Below, piece by piece: positions 11,338 to 19,623 of a DNA stretch of 64,000 bases. Below the pieces are notes generated by a model that worked only from the letters and a program-made list of their open reading frames with translations, did not search any database and was not told the DNA's origin. How positions within the stretch are numbered: the first letter of the stretch is position 1; every line of letters begins with the position of its first letter. Source of the stretch: Streptomyces sp. PKU-EA00015 (GTDB lineage: Bacteria > Actinomycetota > Actinomycetes > Streptomycetales > Streptomycetaceae); the NCBI RefSeq assembly GCF_013387495.1, contig NZ_JABZEE010000004.1:62001-126000 (forward strand), in the 5' to 3' direction. The translations under genes and the position numbers were made by a program.

Positions 11338-11820
11338 CTACGCCAGCAGAATCTGCGGACTCGCCTCCTTCAGCTTCGCCTGAGCCCAGCGCGCCTGGCG
11401 CAGTGTGTCCGGGCGGCATGTGGCGGCGAGCCGCAGCAGATCCTGGTCGTCGAGCGCCTGCGCCGCCTGTGCGAGCATCTCCCAGTCGGCGGCCACCCCC
11501 GTCGCCTGAGTGCACACCTTCCGCAGGTCGCGCAGCATCAGCAGCTCGGCCTGCCCGTGGCGGCCCGCCAGTTCGCTCGCCCGCTCCCGTATCTTCGCCG
11601 CCGGCGAGATCTCACCCCGCCCGACGGGATCGAGCCGGGCGCCGTACGCCGGGGCCGTCTCGGCCAGTGCCCGTATGTGCCGGTGCGACCAGCCCGCCAG
11701 GTCACGGGCCATGTAGTAGACCTCATGGTCCGTGCGGTGACGCTCGGAGACCACCATCAGATGGTGCGCCAGGGCGTTCTCGTCGTGGTGGAGTTCGCGC
11801 AGCAGCAGTCCGATCCTCAT
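11338..11820 (-). CDS. Helical partner protein of the molybdopterin oxidoreductase
   Basis: 160 residues, no family recognised with certainty. It is almost wholly helical and unusually rich in histidine and acidic residues in its first 60 positions (LHHDENALAHHL, RHRTDHEVYY, WSHRHIRALAE), a pattern compatible with a small helical bundle that might bind a metal. Its ATG overlaps the TGA of the upstream oxidoreductase gene (ATGA at 11817-11820), so the two are translationally coupled and probably work together. There is no signal peptide. A role as assembly factor or electron-transfer partner is inference from position only. Confidence 0.75.
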   Translation of the reverse strand: MRIGLLLRELHHDENALAHHLMVVSERHRTDHEVYYMARDLAGWSHRHIRALAETAPAYGARLDPVGRGEISPAAKIRERASELAGRHGQAELLMLRDLRKVCTQATGVAADWEMLAQAAQALDDQDLLRLAATCRPDTLRQARWAQAKLKEASPQILLA

Positions 11821-14291
11821 GGCGTGGCCTCCTGGTCGTCGTCGCCGGCGGGAGGGCGTGCCTCCTCCGCCTCGGCCGCGGGCCCGCCGCGGGTGGGCGC
11901 GATGCCCTCGGTCAACGGGGCGGAGGCGGTGTTCGTCGGAACGGTCTGCGCACCGTCGCCCGCGCCGATGCGCCGGATCCTGGCCGCGGCCGTCTTGAAC
12001 AGCGGTTGTTTGGACGCCGGGTCCCAGTCGGTCGGGGTCAGTTCGTTCGCCGCCCGTGGCGGCCGGCCGGCGCCGTGCCCGTCGCCGTCGTCCCAGTAGC
12101 CGTAGTGGAAGGGCAGGAACAGCACCCCCTCCCGGATCGCCGTGATCCGCGCCGTTGCCCGCACACTGCCGTGCGGGGTCGTCGCCTCCACGAGGTCGCC
12201 CTCGGCGACACCGGCGGCCTCCGCGTCGTGCCGGGACAGCTCGATCCACATCTTGGGCGCGGCCGCCTGGAGTTGGGGCGCGCGGGCGGTCTTGGTGCGG
12301 GTGTGGAAGTGGTACAGGGTCCGGCCCGTCGTCAGGAGGAGCGGATAGCCGTCCGAGGTCTGCTCGTGCGGCGGCAGGTACTCGGCCGCCTTGACCATGG
12401 CCTTGCCGGACGGATTGAGCGCGCGGTACTCGGGCTCCTCCAGCGGTGCGCCGGTGACGAGATCCCGGCCGTAGCTCTCGCAGGACGCGGGGTCGCTGAA
12501 GAACCGGCCGTCGGCGTAGAGCCGTTCGGTGCCGTCGGGACGCTCGTCGTCGCACGGCCACTGGATGCCACCGTGCTCGCGGAGCCGGTCGTAGGTGATG
12601 CCCGTGTAGTCGCACGGCCGCCCCCGGCTGCACTCCTGCCACGCCGCGAACGCCGACTCGGGACCGTCCCAGGGGATCAGGGGCCCGCCGTCCTTGTCCC
12701 GCAGATCCAGGCGGGCGGCGTAGTCGAGGAAGATGTCCAGGTCGGAGCGGGCGTCGCCGGGCGGATCGACCGCCTTCTCGGACAGATGCACCGTACGGTC
12801 GGCGTTGGTGAACGTGCCCGTCTTCTCGCCCCACGCGGCGGCCGGCAGCACGACGTCCGCCAGCTGGGCCGTCTCGGTCAGGAAGATGTCCTGCACGACC
12901 AGGAACAGCCGCTTGCGGCCCAGCACCCCGCGGATGCGGTGCAGTTCGGGCAGTGACACCGCCGGATTGGTGCCCGACACCCACAGCATGCGGATCGAGC
13001 CGTCCTCCACGTAACGCATGATCTGCATGGCGTGCGTGGGCGGCCCGTAGTGGGGGATGCGCTCCGGTGCGACGTTCCATATCCGGGCCAGCTCGGCGAC
13101 GTGCTCGTCGTTGTTCCAGTTGCGGAAACCGGGCAGGTCGCCGTCGGCGCCGCACTCACGGGTGTTCTGGGCCGTCGGCTGGCCGTTCATCTGCAGCACC
13201 CCGCAGCCGCGCCGCCCGAGCATGCCGCGGATCAGATGCAGATTGTTGACCTGGACCGCGGCGGCCGTCGCCTGGTGGGACTGGTAGAACCCCTGCAGAA
13301 CGGTGGACATCAGCCGCTCCGCACCGCCCAGCAGTTGTGCGGCACGCCGGATGTCGTCGGCCGGTACCCCGCAGATCTCGGCCGCCCGCTCGGGGGGATA
13401 CTCCGCGACGCACCGCTGGAGGTCGTCGAAGCCGACCACGTGCGCGTCGATGTAGTCGCGGTCGATCCGGCCCGTCCGCACGATCACATGGAGCAGGGCG
13501 TTCATCAGGGCGACATTGGTGCCCGGCTTCGGCGCCAGGTGGATCGTCGCCGCCCGCGCGACCGGGGTCGGCCGGGGATCGACACAGACCAGCGCGGGCG
13601 GATGCGGCCCCGCCAGCCGGTCGAGGACCCGGCTCCACAGGACGGCCTGGCTCTCGGCCATGTTGTGTCCGAACAACGCGATCACGTCCGCGTGGTCGAT
13701 GTCCGTGTACGAGCCGGGCTGGCCGTCGCAGCCGAACGACGACTTGAGCGCCTCGGCCGCCGTCGCCGTGCACAACCGGGTGTTGCCGTCCAGGTGGTTG
13801 GTGCCGATCCCGCCGCGGGCGATCAGGGAGAGCGCGTAGTACTCCTCCAGGAAGAGCTGCCCGCTGGTGTAGAACCCGATGGCCGAGGCGCCCTGTTCGT
13901 CCATGAGCCGGCGGGTGCGCGTGACGACACGCGACATCGCCGTCTCCCAGTCGCTCTCCACCAGCTCGCCGCCCTCCCGCACCAGCGGGCGGGTCAGCCG
14001 GTCCCGTGAGGCGTTCGCCTGCCAGGCGAAGAGGTCCTTGGGATCGAGCCGCCCGTGGTTGACCCGGTCGTCGGGCCGGCCGCGCACGCCCACGATCTCG
14101 CCCTCGCGGACGGCGAGGTACAGGGCGTCGCCGTTGGAGTGCATCACCGAGGCGCTGGGCACCCAGCGTTCCACGTCGTCGGCGCCGATCCCCTCGGCGA
14201 GGTGCGAGTCGACCCGCACCGGCCAGGTACCGCCGCGGTCGTAGGGCGTGCGGGTGCCCCAGGGCTCGGCGATGCGGTCCGTTCGTTTCAT
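11817..14291 (-). CDS. Molybdopterin-dependent oxidoreductase lacking the N-terminal iron-sulfur cysteines
   Basis: 824 residues, related to formate dehydrogenase and assimilatory nitrate reductase catalytic subunits (bis-molybdopterin guanine dinucleotide family). Recognisable stretches include IGFYTSGQLFLEEYY, GTNHLDGNTRLCTA, LRGMLGRRGCGVLQMNGQPTAQNTRECG, MLWVSGTNPAVSLP, VVLPAAAWGEKTGTFTNADR, and a C-terminal molybdopterin-binding domain with LLLTTGRTLYHFHTRTKT. The spacing of the usual C-x2-C-x3-C cluster motif is kept at S48, H51 and D55, but none is cysteine, so a [4Fe-4S] cluster there is unlikely. No Tat signal is present, so it should be cytoplasmic. The ATG at 14291 follows GGAGGAGG. 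It is coupled to the downstream small gene. Confidence 0.9.
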   Translation of the reverse strand: MKRTDRIAEPWGTRTPYDRGGTWPVRVDSHLAEGIGADDVERWVPSASVMHSNGDALYLAVREGEIVGVRGRPDDRVNHGRLDPKDLFAWQANASRDRLTRPLVREGGELVESDWETAMSRVVTRTRRLMDEQGASAIGFYTSGQLFLEEYYALSLIARGGIGTNHLDGNTRLCTATAAEALKSSFGCDGQPGSYTDIDHADVIALFGHNMAESQAVLWSRVLDRLAGPHPPALVCVDPRPTPVARAATIHLAPKPGTNVALMNALLHVIVRTGRIDRDYIDAHVVGFDDLQRCVAEYPPERAAEICGVPADDIRRAAQLLGGAERLMSTVLQGFYQSHQATAAAVQVNNLHLIRGMLGRRGCGVLQMNGQPTAQNTRECGADGDLPGFRNWNNDEHVAELARIWNVAPERIPHYGPPTHAMQIMRYVEDGSIRMLWVSGTNPAVSLPELHRIRGVLGRKRLFLVVQDIFLTETAQLADVVLPAAAWGEKTGTFTNADRTVHLSEKAVDPPGDARSDLDIFLDYAARLDLRDKDGGPLIPWDGPESAFAAWQECSRGRPCDYTGITYDRLREHGGIQWPCDDERPDGTERLYADGRFFSDPASCESYGRDLVTGAPLEEPEYRALNPSGKAMVKAAEYLPPHEQTSDGYPLLLTTGRTLYHFHTRTKTARAPQLQAAAPKMWIELSRHDAEAAGVAEGDLVEATTPHGSVRATARITAIREGVLFLPFHYGYWDDGDGHGAGRPPRAANELTPTDWDPASKQPLFKTAAARIRRIGAGDGAQTVPTNTASAPLTEGIAPTRGGPAAEAEEARPPAGDDDQEATP

Positions 14292-14378
14292 GAGCGCCTC
14301 CTCCGGCTCACGCCGCGAAAAACCCCTCCATGGCATCGGCCGGGGGCGGACGGCCGCCGGCCTCGGTCGCTCCGGCCG

Positions 14379-15050
14379 TCACCGTGCGGACGCCGGCGGA
14401 CCCGCGGACGCCGCGGCCCGCAGGATGCCGATCACTTCCTCGTCGCCTACCTGGCCGAAGTCCTCGTACCACTGGCCGACCGAGTGGAACGCCTCCGGCG
14501 TGTACAGGCACACGAGGTCGTCGACCTCGGCCCTGAGCACGGCGGCGGGCTCCGTCGCGCAGACCGGCACCGCGAGCACGATCTCCGCGGGGTCCATGCC
14601 CCGCACGGCGCGCACCGCGGCCCGCGCGGTCACGCCCGTGGCCAGTCCGTCGTCGACGACGACTGCCGTGCGGTTGTGCAGGGCGGGTGCGGGCCGCTTG
14701 CCCCGGTAGAGATCCTCGCGCCGGTGCAGCTCCGTACGTTCCGCCGCGACCTGCGCGCCCAGGCGGTCGGCGGTCAGATCGAGCATGGCCATGGTCCGCG
14801 CGTCGTACAGCGGAGGGTCCTCGCCCGCCAGCGCACCGACCCCGAGCTCCGGATTGAACGGCGCACCGATCTTGCGGGCCACGACGACGTCGAGCGGTGC
14901 GCCGAGCGCCCGGGCGACCTCGTCCGCCACCGGCACCCCGCCGCGCGGCAGCGCCAGGACGAAGGGGGCGCGCAGCCGCTCCTCCCGCAGTCTCTCGACC
15001 AGCAGCGCCGCCAGTTCCCGTCCGGCTGCCCTGCGATCATGGAAACGCAT
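14379..15050 (-). CDS. Phosphoribosyltransferase domain protein
   Basis: 223 residues of the type I phosphoribosyltransferase fold. The PRPP loop is TAVVVDDGLATGVTARAAV, and the N-terminal half (FVLALPRGGVPVADEVARALGAPLDVVVARKIGAP) matches the stand-alone family often found beside stress or dormancy genes. Motifs for a particular base are not visible, so the true substrate is unknown. It starts ten bases after the DUF5709 stop and lies upstream of the oxidoreductase gene in the same leftward run. Confidence 0.86.
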   Translation of the reverse strand: MRFHDRRAAGRELAALLVERLREERLRAPFVLALPRGGVPVADEVARALGAPLDVVVARKIGAPFNPELGVGALAGEDPPLYDARTMAMLDLTADRLGAQVAAERTELHRREDLYRGKRPAPALHNRTAVVVDDGLATGVTARAAVRAVRGMDPAEIVLAVPVCATEPAAVLRAEVDDLVCLYTPEAFHSVGQWYEDFGQVGDEEVIGILRAAASAGPPASAR

Positions 15051-15059
15051 GAGTGTGCC

Positions 15060-15605
15060 TCACTCCCGCCCGGCTCCCGGCTCGTCACCGGCTCCCGGTT
15101 CCTCGTCGGCGCCCAGCCGGTCGTCGGACGTGACGTGCATGGCCGCCTCCTCGGCGGAGGCCGCACCGCCGTCGATACCGACGTCACGGGCGACCACGTC
15201 GCTGGGCCTGCGCGGCGAGGGATCCTCGGCGGGAGCCAGCCGTCCGGCCCGTTCCTCACCGGCCAGTTCGTCCACCGGTTCACCGTCGCCGCCCACCTGG
15301 TCGCCGATGCCGTTGCCCTCGGGCGGAGCCACGTCCGGCGTCTCCTGGGCGAGGCGCTGGTCCAGCGTCTCGCCGGCCTGCTGCTCCTCGCCCGTGGTGC
15401 CGTACCGGCCGACGGCGAGGGGTCGCTCCGGCGGGGAGTAGCCCTCGGCCATCATGTCGTCCAGGTCGCGCTCGCCGATCACGTTCTGCATGTCGAGCTC
15501 ATCGCTCGGGCGGTTCTGCGCGTCCGAGTGCGTGGGCTGGTACACGTCGTCGCCGCGGGCCTCGTCGTCCCGGGCCCGGTCGCCCTGTTCGGTGCTTTCG
15601 GACAT
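15060..15605 (-). CDS. DUF5709 family protein
   Basis: A 181-residue acidic, probably disordered protein. The central DELDMQNVIGERDLDDMMAEGYSPPERP is the hallmark of DUF5709, an actinobacterial family of unknown function. The rest is rich in Glu, Asp, Gly and Ala with no cysteine and no membrane segment. It is the first gene of a probable four-gene leftward operon. Confidence 0.85.
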   Translation of the reverse strand: MSESTEQGDRARDDEARGDDVYQPTHSDAQNRPSDELDMQNVIGERDLDDMMAEGYSPPERPLAVGRYGTTGEEQQAGETLDQRLAQETPDVAPPEGNGIGDQVGGDGEPVDELAGEERAGRLAPAEDPSPRRPSDVVARDVGIDGGAASAEEAAMHVTSDDRLGADEEPGAGDEPGAGRE

Positions 15606-15707
15606 GGCGCACTCCCTTCTCGGCCGGTCCCGGGCGCCGTCGTTCCCGTGCCCGGGACTCTCGGACGGATACGCGGGTCTTCGGAGGTCCCGCTGCCGGT
15701 CATGCCC

Positions 15708-15938
15708 TCACAGCAGCATGACGAGCGCGAACGCGAGGAAGAACGCCGCGCACAGGACCACCACGATGCCGATGATGAACAGCGGTCCCTTCGTCCAGCC
15801 GCGTGTGAGGTCTTCCCGCGGCCCGGCGCCGGAGCCGGCGCTCGTCTCCGCGGGCGGGGTCTCGCCCGGGGGCACTCCGCCTCCGGGTTCGAGACCTGGG
15901 GTGGTGCGTGGATCGGGGTCTGGGCTGTTGCTCTTCAT
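15708..15938 (-). CDS. DUF6480-type small membrane protein
   Basis: 76 residues. A proline-rich hydrophilic N-terminus (SNSPDPDPRTTPGLEPGGGVPPGETPPAE) leads to one strong C-terminal transmembrane helix (GPLFIIGIVVVLCAAFFLAFALVMLL). This arrangement matches the DUF6480 small proteins of streptomycetes. The ATG at 15938 is chosen because the longer frame to 16085 reads unlike coding sequence. Function is unknown. Confidence 0.78.
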   Translation of the reverse strand: MKSNSPDPDPRTTPGLEPGGGVPPGETPPAETSAGSGAGPREDLTRGWTKGPLFIIGIVVVLCAAFFLAFALVMLL

Positions 15939-16102
15939 ACGGGGCGAGTGCCCGCAATCGCCCGGATCAACAGCCCGGATTCGGATCGCTCGCCGGAATC
16001 CTCGCCGCCTGTCGGTACCGGGTGTCCGCGCGAGTACGGCGGGTCCGGAGGGGTAACCGGGCGACAAGGACCACGAACCCCGCACGGCGGGAGGCGAGAG
16101 CG

Positions 16103-16816
16103 GTGACCACCAGTGAAGAGCAGAGGCCGGGGGAGGGCTACGACGCCGAGCCGTTCGTGCCGCGGCGCGGCGGTCTGCCGACGCTGCGGCGTGCCGCCGC
16201 CGGCTGCGAGGGCTGCCCCCTTTTCCGCAACGCGACCGGCACCGTGTTCGGCGCGGGGACCTCTTCGGCCAGGGTCGTGATCGTCGGAGAACAGCCGGGC
16301 GACCAGGAGGACCGGCTCGGGGAGCCGTTCGTCGGCCCGGCGGGCAGGCTGCTGCGCAAGGCCCTGGAGGAAGTGGGCATCGACGAGAGGACGGCGTACT
16401 TCACGAACGCCGTCAAGCACTTCAAGTTCGAGCCCGCACAGCGCGGCAAACGCCGGATCCACAAGGCTCCCAGCCTGCGGGAGATGACCGCGTGCCGCCC
16501 CTGGCTCGCCGCCGAACTGCGCGTGGTGGACCCCGACCTCGTGATGGCCCTCGGCGCGACCGCGGGCAAGGCACTGCTCGGCGGCACGTTCCGGGTGAGC
16601 GAGCAGCGCGGCCTGCTGCTGCCCATGCCGCCCTGGGACGGGCTGGGGCAGGTCGACGTGTCCGGGGAGAAGGTGATGCCGCCCGAGCGGGCGGCCGCCG
16701 AGGGCTGCGTCATCGCCACCGTCCATCCTTCGGCGGTCCTGCGGGCGGACGACCGGGAAACGGCGTACAAGGGGCTCCTCGCCGATCTGCGCGTGGCCGC
16801 CGACGTACTGGCCTGA
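16103..16816 (+). CDS. udgX: UdgX-type uracil-DNA glycosylase
   Basis: 237 residues of the family 4 uracil-DNA glycosylase fold. The uracil-pocket motif is GEQPGDQED (residues 62-70), where ordinary family 4 enzymes have GEGPG. Cysteines C35 and C38 begin the iron-sulfur ligand set, and IATVHPSAVLR is the C-terminal DNA-binding loop. The decisive feature is the inserted KRRIHK loop (116-121): in mycobacterial UdgX the histidine of this loop, here H120, becomes covalently linked to the abasic product. So this protein probably excises uracil and stays bound to the DNA. The GTG start at 16103 follows GGGAGGCGAGAG. Confidence 0.92.
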   Translation: MTTSEEQRPGEGYDAEPFVPRRGGLPTLRRAAAGCEGCPLFRNATGTVFGAGTSSARVVIVGEQPGDQEDRLGEPFVGPAGRLLRKALEEVGIDERTAYFTNAVKHFKFEPAQRGKRRIHKAPSLREMTACRPWLAAELRVVDPDLVMALGATAGKALLGGTFRVSEQRGLLLPMPPWDGLGQVDVSGEKVMPPERAAAEGCVIATVHPSAVLRADDRETAYKGLLADLRVAADVLA

Positions 16817-16875
16817 GACACCGGCCGGGCCCGGGGGCCGAGGCCCCGACGGCGGGGCTTACGACGGCCCAGGGG

Positions 16876-17164
16876 CGTGCTCGTCGCCATGATCGCCCCC
16901 TGTGGGCCATGACCGTCGTCGTGTTGACCGTGCACACCGTCTGGAAGATCGGCGTGGACTCGGCGGTCGCCTCCGCGGTCGTGGCGCCGGCGGCCGCCGT
17001 CCACGCGCCGTGGTGGCCGGCCTGCCCGACGGCCCTCGCCGTGTGCCGGTCGCGCGTCGCCCTCGGTCACCACACGACCCCGCAGACAGCGGCCGGAGCG
17101 GCACTCGGCGCGGCCACCGGGGCGGCGGTCCTGATGGGACAGCCGCGCCCGGGCCCGGACCGAG
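16876..17164 (+). pseudogene. PAP2-family phosphatase remnant (C-terminal part)
   Basis: Frame +1 across this stretch reads DRPLWAMTVVVLTVHTVWKIG, then a membrane-like segment, then SRVALGHHTTPQTAAGAALGAATGAA. This resembles the last third of streptomycete membrane PAP2 proteins. The N-terminal membrane helices are absent and the motif-2 histidine expected in KISVHSA is Asp (KIGVDSA). The motif-3 histidine is kept. The frame then runs without a sensible end into the opposing methyltransferase. I read it as a decayed fragment. Confidence 0.6.
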
Positions 17165-17190
17165 CAGTCCGGGCCCCGCGACACCGGCGG

Positions 17191-17826
17191 TCAGGCGGGC
17201 AGGCGCCGGACCCTCAGCACGTTGTCGGTCCGCGTGGCGGGCCGGCCCTCGGGGTCGTTCTGCGCGCGCTCGAACTCCTCGCAGCGCTGCACCTCCCAGC
17301 CGCCCGGGGGCAGGTCCAGCGCGTCGAGAACCTCCTGCGGCGTCGGCAGCGGCACCCCCTCGTGCGCGGTGGGCTCCCACGGGGCGGGCCCCGCGTGTCC
17401 GACGATCAGCAGCACACCTCCGGCAGCGACCGTCGAGGCCGCCCTGCGCAGGATCTCCTCGCGCGGCAGGTCGCCGGGGGAGTGCAGGTAGTGGGCCGAG
17501 ACCAGGTCGAACTCCCCGTCCGGGAACGACACGGAGAGGTCCGCCCGCTGCCACTCGACGGCGTCGGCGACCCCCGCCTCCTCTGCGTGACGGGTCGCGC
17601 GTTCCAGCGCGACGGCGGAGATGTCGGTCGCCGTCACCCGCCAGCCGCGCTGCGCGAGCCAGATCGTGTCGGCGCCCTCGCCGCATCCCAGGTCGAGCGC
17701 GGTGCCGGGCCGCAGACCGGCGACTTCACGGACGAGCGCGGTGTTCGGATCGCCGCTCCAGATCCGCTCGCTCTCGCTGTAGCGGGCGTCCCAGAACTCC
17801 GCGCCCCCCTCATCGCTCTCGATCAC
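17191..17826 (-). CDS. Class I SAM-dependent methyltransferase
   Basis: 211 residues. EFWDARYSESERIWSGDPN is the typical N-terminus of this TehB/thiopurine-like group; motif I is ALDLGCGEGADTIWLA, followed by VTATDISAVALERA and FDLVSAHYLHSP. I chose the GTG at 17826 because GAGGAG lies nine bases upstream and the family normally begins close to this point; an ATG at 17895 would add 23 residues. The substrate is unknown. Related proteins detoxify metalloids or methylate small molecules. Confidence 0.85.
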   Translation of the reverse strand: MIESDEGGAEFWDARYSESERIWSGDPNTALVREVAGLRPGTALDLGCGEGADTIWLAQRGWRVTATDISAVALERATRHAEEAGVADAVEWQRADLSVSFPDGEFDLVSAHYLHSPGDLPREEILRRAASTVAAGGVLLIVGHAGPAPWEPTAHEGVPLPTPQEVLDALDLPPGGWEVQRCEEFERAQNDPEGRPATRTDNVLRVRRLPA

Positions 17827-18023
17827 CGGTGTGTGCTCCTCGTCCTCGCGCTGTGCCGTGCCGGAAGACCCAGCGGTCCCGTCTCTTCTGCGCATGCCGT
17901 CATGCCTCGTACCTCCGTTCCACCGGCGATACTCCGCCCGCGCCGAGCGGGGGGCAAAGAAGCTTGCCGACTCCGCAAAAACCGGTGGCCGGCCCGCTCC
18001 CGGAGAGCCGAGCCGCTTCCGGC

Positions 18024-19538
18024 TCAGCCCGAGTCGTCGTCGGACGCCACCACCCAACGGCCCTGCCCGTAGTCGTAGTCGTGGACGGGGCGTCCCCGCA
18101 CGCCGCTCGTACGGAACGGCCTGCCGCCGTCGTCGATCCGTACCGTGCCGCCGCGTTCACCGCTGCTCCACCGCAGTTCCAGGTACCAGTCGCAGTCGCA
18201 CCCGGCCGTACGGCCGCTGACGAGCAGCGACTCCGGATCGGAGGAGGAGACGGTGTACGGGAACGACACGGCCGGAATCGGCTCCCCGGAGTCGTTGCCG
18301 GGCACCGGGCGCGCCACGGGGCGGGACGCGTCGAGATCGACGTCGAACAGACGCGGCGTCAGTGCTCCTCCGCATCCGGAACTCGTGCGGAACGCGCCCT
18401 GCTCGGGCGGGGCCCGGCGTTCCACCACGCGCACGTGCAGCGACTCCAGCACGACGGCTTCGGCGCCCCTGCCTCGTACCGTGATGCGCACCTGCGTCTC
18501 GCCCCCGTGAACCGCGCCCAGCGACGTGGCCCATGACGCCGCGTCGGCCTGCACGGGCGGCGGCGGCGCGGTGGCGGGGTCGCGGTCCAGCAGATACGTG
18601 TGGTCGCAGCCGTTGCGCCAGACGTGGTCGTCGACGGTCCAGGCGAACGGCGTCCCGGTGGTGGGCGCACCGCCCGTGCGCCCGGGAGCCGCCGCGCCGG
18701 GCCGACCGCTCGCGTCGCCGGAGCGAGGACGCGGACCGGCGGTCTGGGACTCCGTGGCCGACGGAGGACCGGGCGGGGAGGTACGGGGGCGGACCGACGG
18801 CGGGGAGACGGCCGGTTCCCCGCCCGGCCCGCGGGAGGCCGTGGGGGCGTCGTCGCCGGAGCCGGGGGTGAGGTCGCGGAAGCCGACCAGCACGGTGAGC
18901 ACGGCGAGCAGGAAGAGCGCTGCGGCGGACGCGCCGACGAGGACGGGGCGACGGGAGCGCCGCGGCACTCGCGTCGCCCCGGCGGGCCGTGGCACCTCCG
19001 GGGCCTCCTGCTCGCCGGGAGCGGCGCCGGCCAGGGGCGCAGCGGGGACGGCGGTGGCCTCCGGCGATGCGCCGTCGACGGGAGCGGCGCCGGCCGGGCG
19101 TTCCGCGGACGCGTCAGGGACGCGAGCCGCCTCAGGGGGTGCGCCGGCGGCCGCGCACACTTCGGCCCCGACGGACGGCTCACGTGACGTGCCCGTCGCA
19201 CGGGCGGCGCTCGCCACCGCCCCCGGGCCCCCGTCGGCGGCCGCCTCCGGCTCCGTTGCGCCGGCCTCCCCGCGTACCCCGCGGTCAGCATCCGCCAGGA
19301 CCCACAGCCGGTGCAGCTCCGCCAGTTCGTCACGTCCGCAACCGCACAGCCGCGCCAGCCGTTCCACCGGCGCGAAGTCCAACGGGACCGTCTGCCCCGA
19401 GCAGTAGCGGTACAGCGTCGCCGTGCCGACACCCACGCGCCGTGCCAACGCCCCGTACGAGCGCCCCGACCCGCCGCGCAGCTCGTGCAGCCGCCGTGCG
19501 AAAGCCTCGGTCGACGCTCCTCTCGGTGTGTCCGTCAC
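18024..19538 (-). CDS. Membrane-anchored helix-turn-helix (XRE) protein
   Basis: 504 residues with RodZ-like topology. The N-terminal XRE domain (FARRLHELRGGSGRSYGALARRVGV, then ATLYRYCSG) is followed by an Ala/Pro/Glu-rich linker of about 100 residues, one transmembrane helix (PVLVGASAAALFLLAVLTVLVGF), a Pro/Ser/Gly-rich stalk, and an extracellular domain of about 180 residues with cysteines (WRNGCDHTYLL, SSGCGGALTPRLFDVDLD, GCDCDWYLELRW). The GTG at 19538 has GGAGG eight bases upstream. The architecture suggests coupling of an external signal to DNA binding or to the cytoskeleton; neither is shown. Confidence 0.85.
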   Translation of the reverse strand: MTDTPRGASTEAFARRLHELRGGSGRSYGALARRVGVGTATLYRYCSGQTVPLDFAPVERLARLCGCGRDELAELHRLWVLADADRGVRGEAGATEPEAAADGGPGAVASAARATGTSREPSVGAEVCAAAGAPPEAARVPDASAERPAGAAPVDGASPEATAVPAAPLAGAAPGEQEAPEVPRPAGATRVPRRSRRPVLVGASAAALFLLAVLTVLVGFRDLTPGSGDDAPTASRGPGGEPAVSPPSVRPRTSPPGPPSATESQTAGPRPRSGDASGRPGAAAPGRTGGAPTTGTPFAWTVDDHVWRNGCDHTYLLDRDPATAPPPPVQADAASWATSLGAVHGGETQVRITVRGRGAEAVVLESLHVRVVERRAPPEQGAFRTSSGCGGALTPRLFDVDLDASRPVARPVPGNDSGEPIPAVSFPYTVSSSDPESLLVSGRTAGCDCDWYLELRWSSGERGGTVRIDDGGRPFRTSGVRGRPVHDYDYGQGRWVVASDDDSG

Positions 19539-19623
19539 TCTCGGTCCTCCAGTCGGTCCGCCCGGGAGGCGTTTCACCCCACTACGGAAGCCCCACGTCA
19601 GCCGGGGTGGAACGGTTCCCCGT

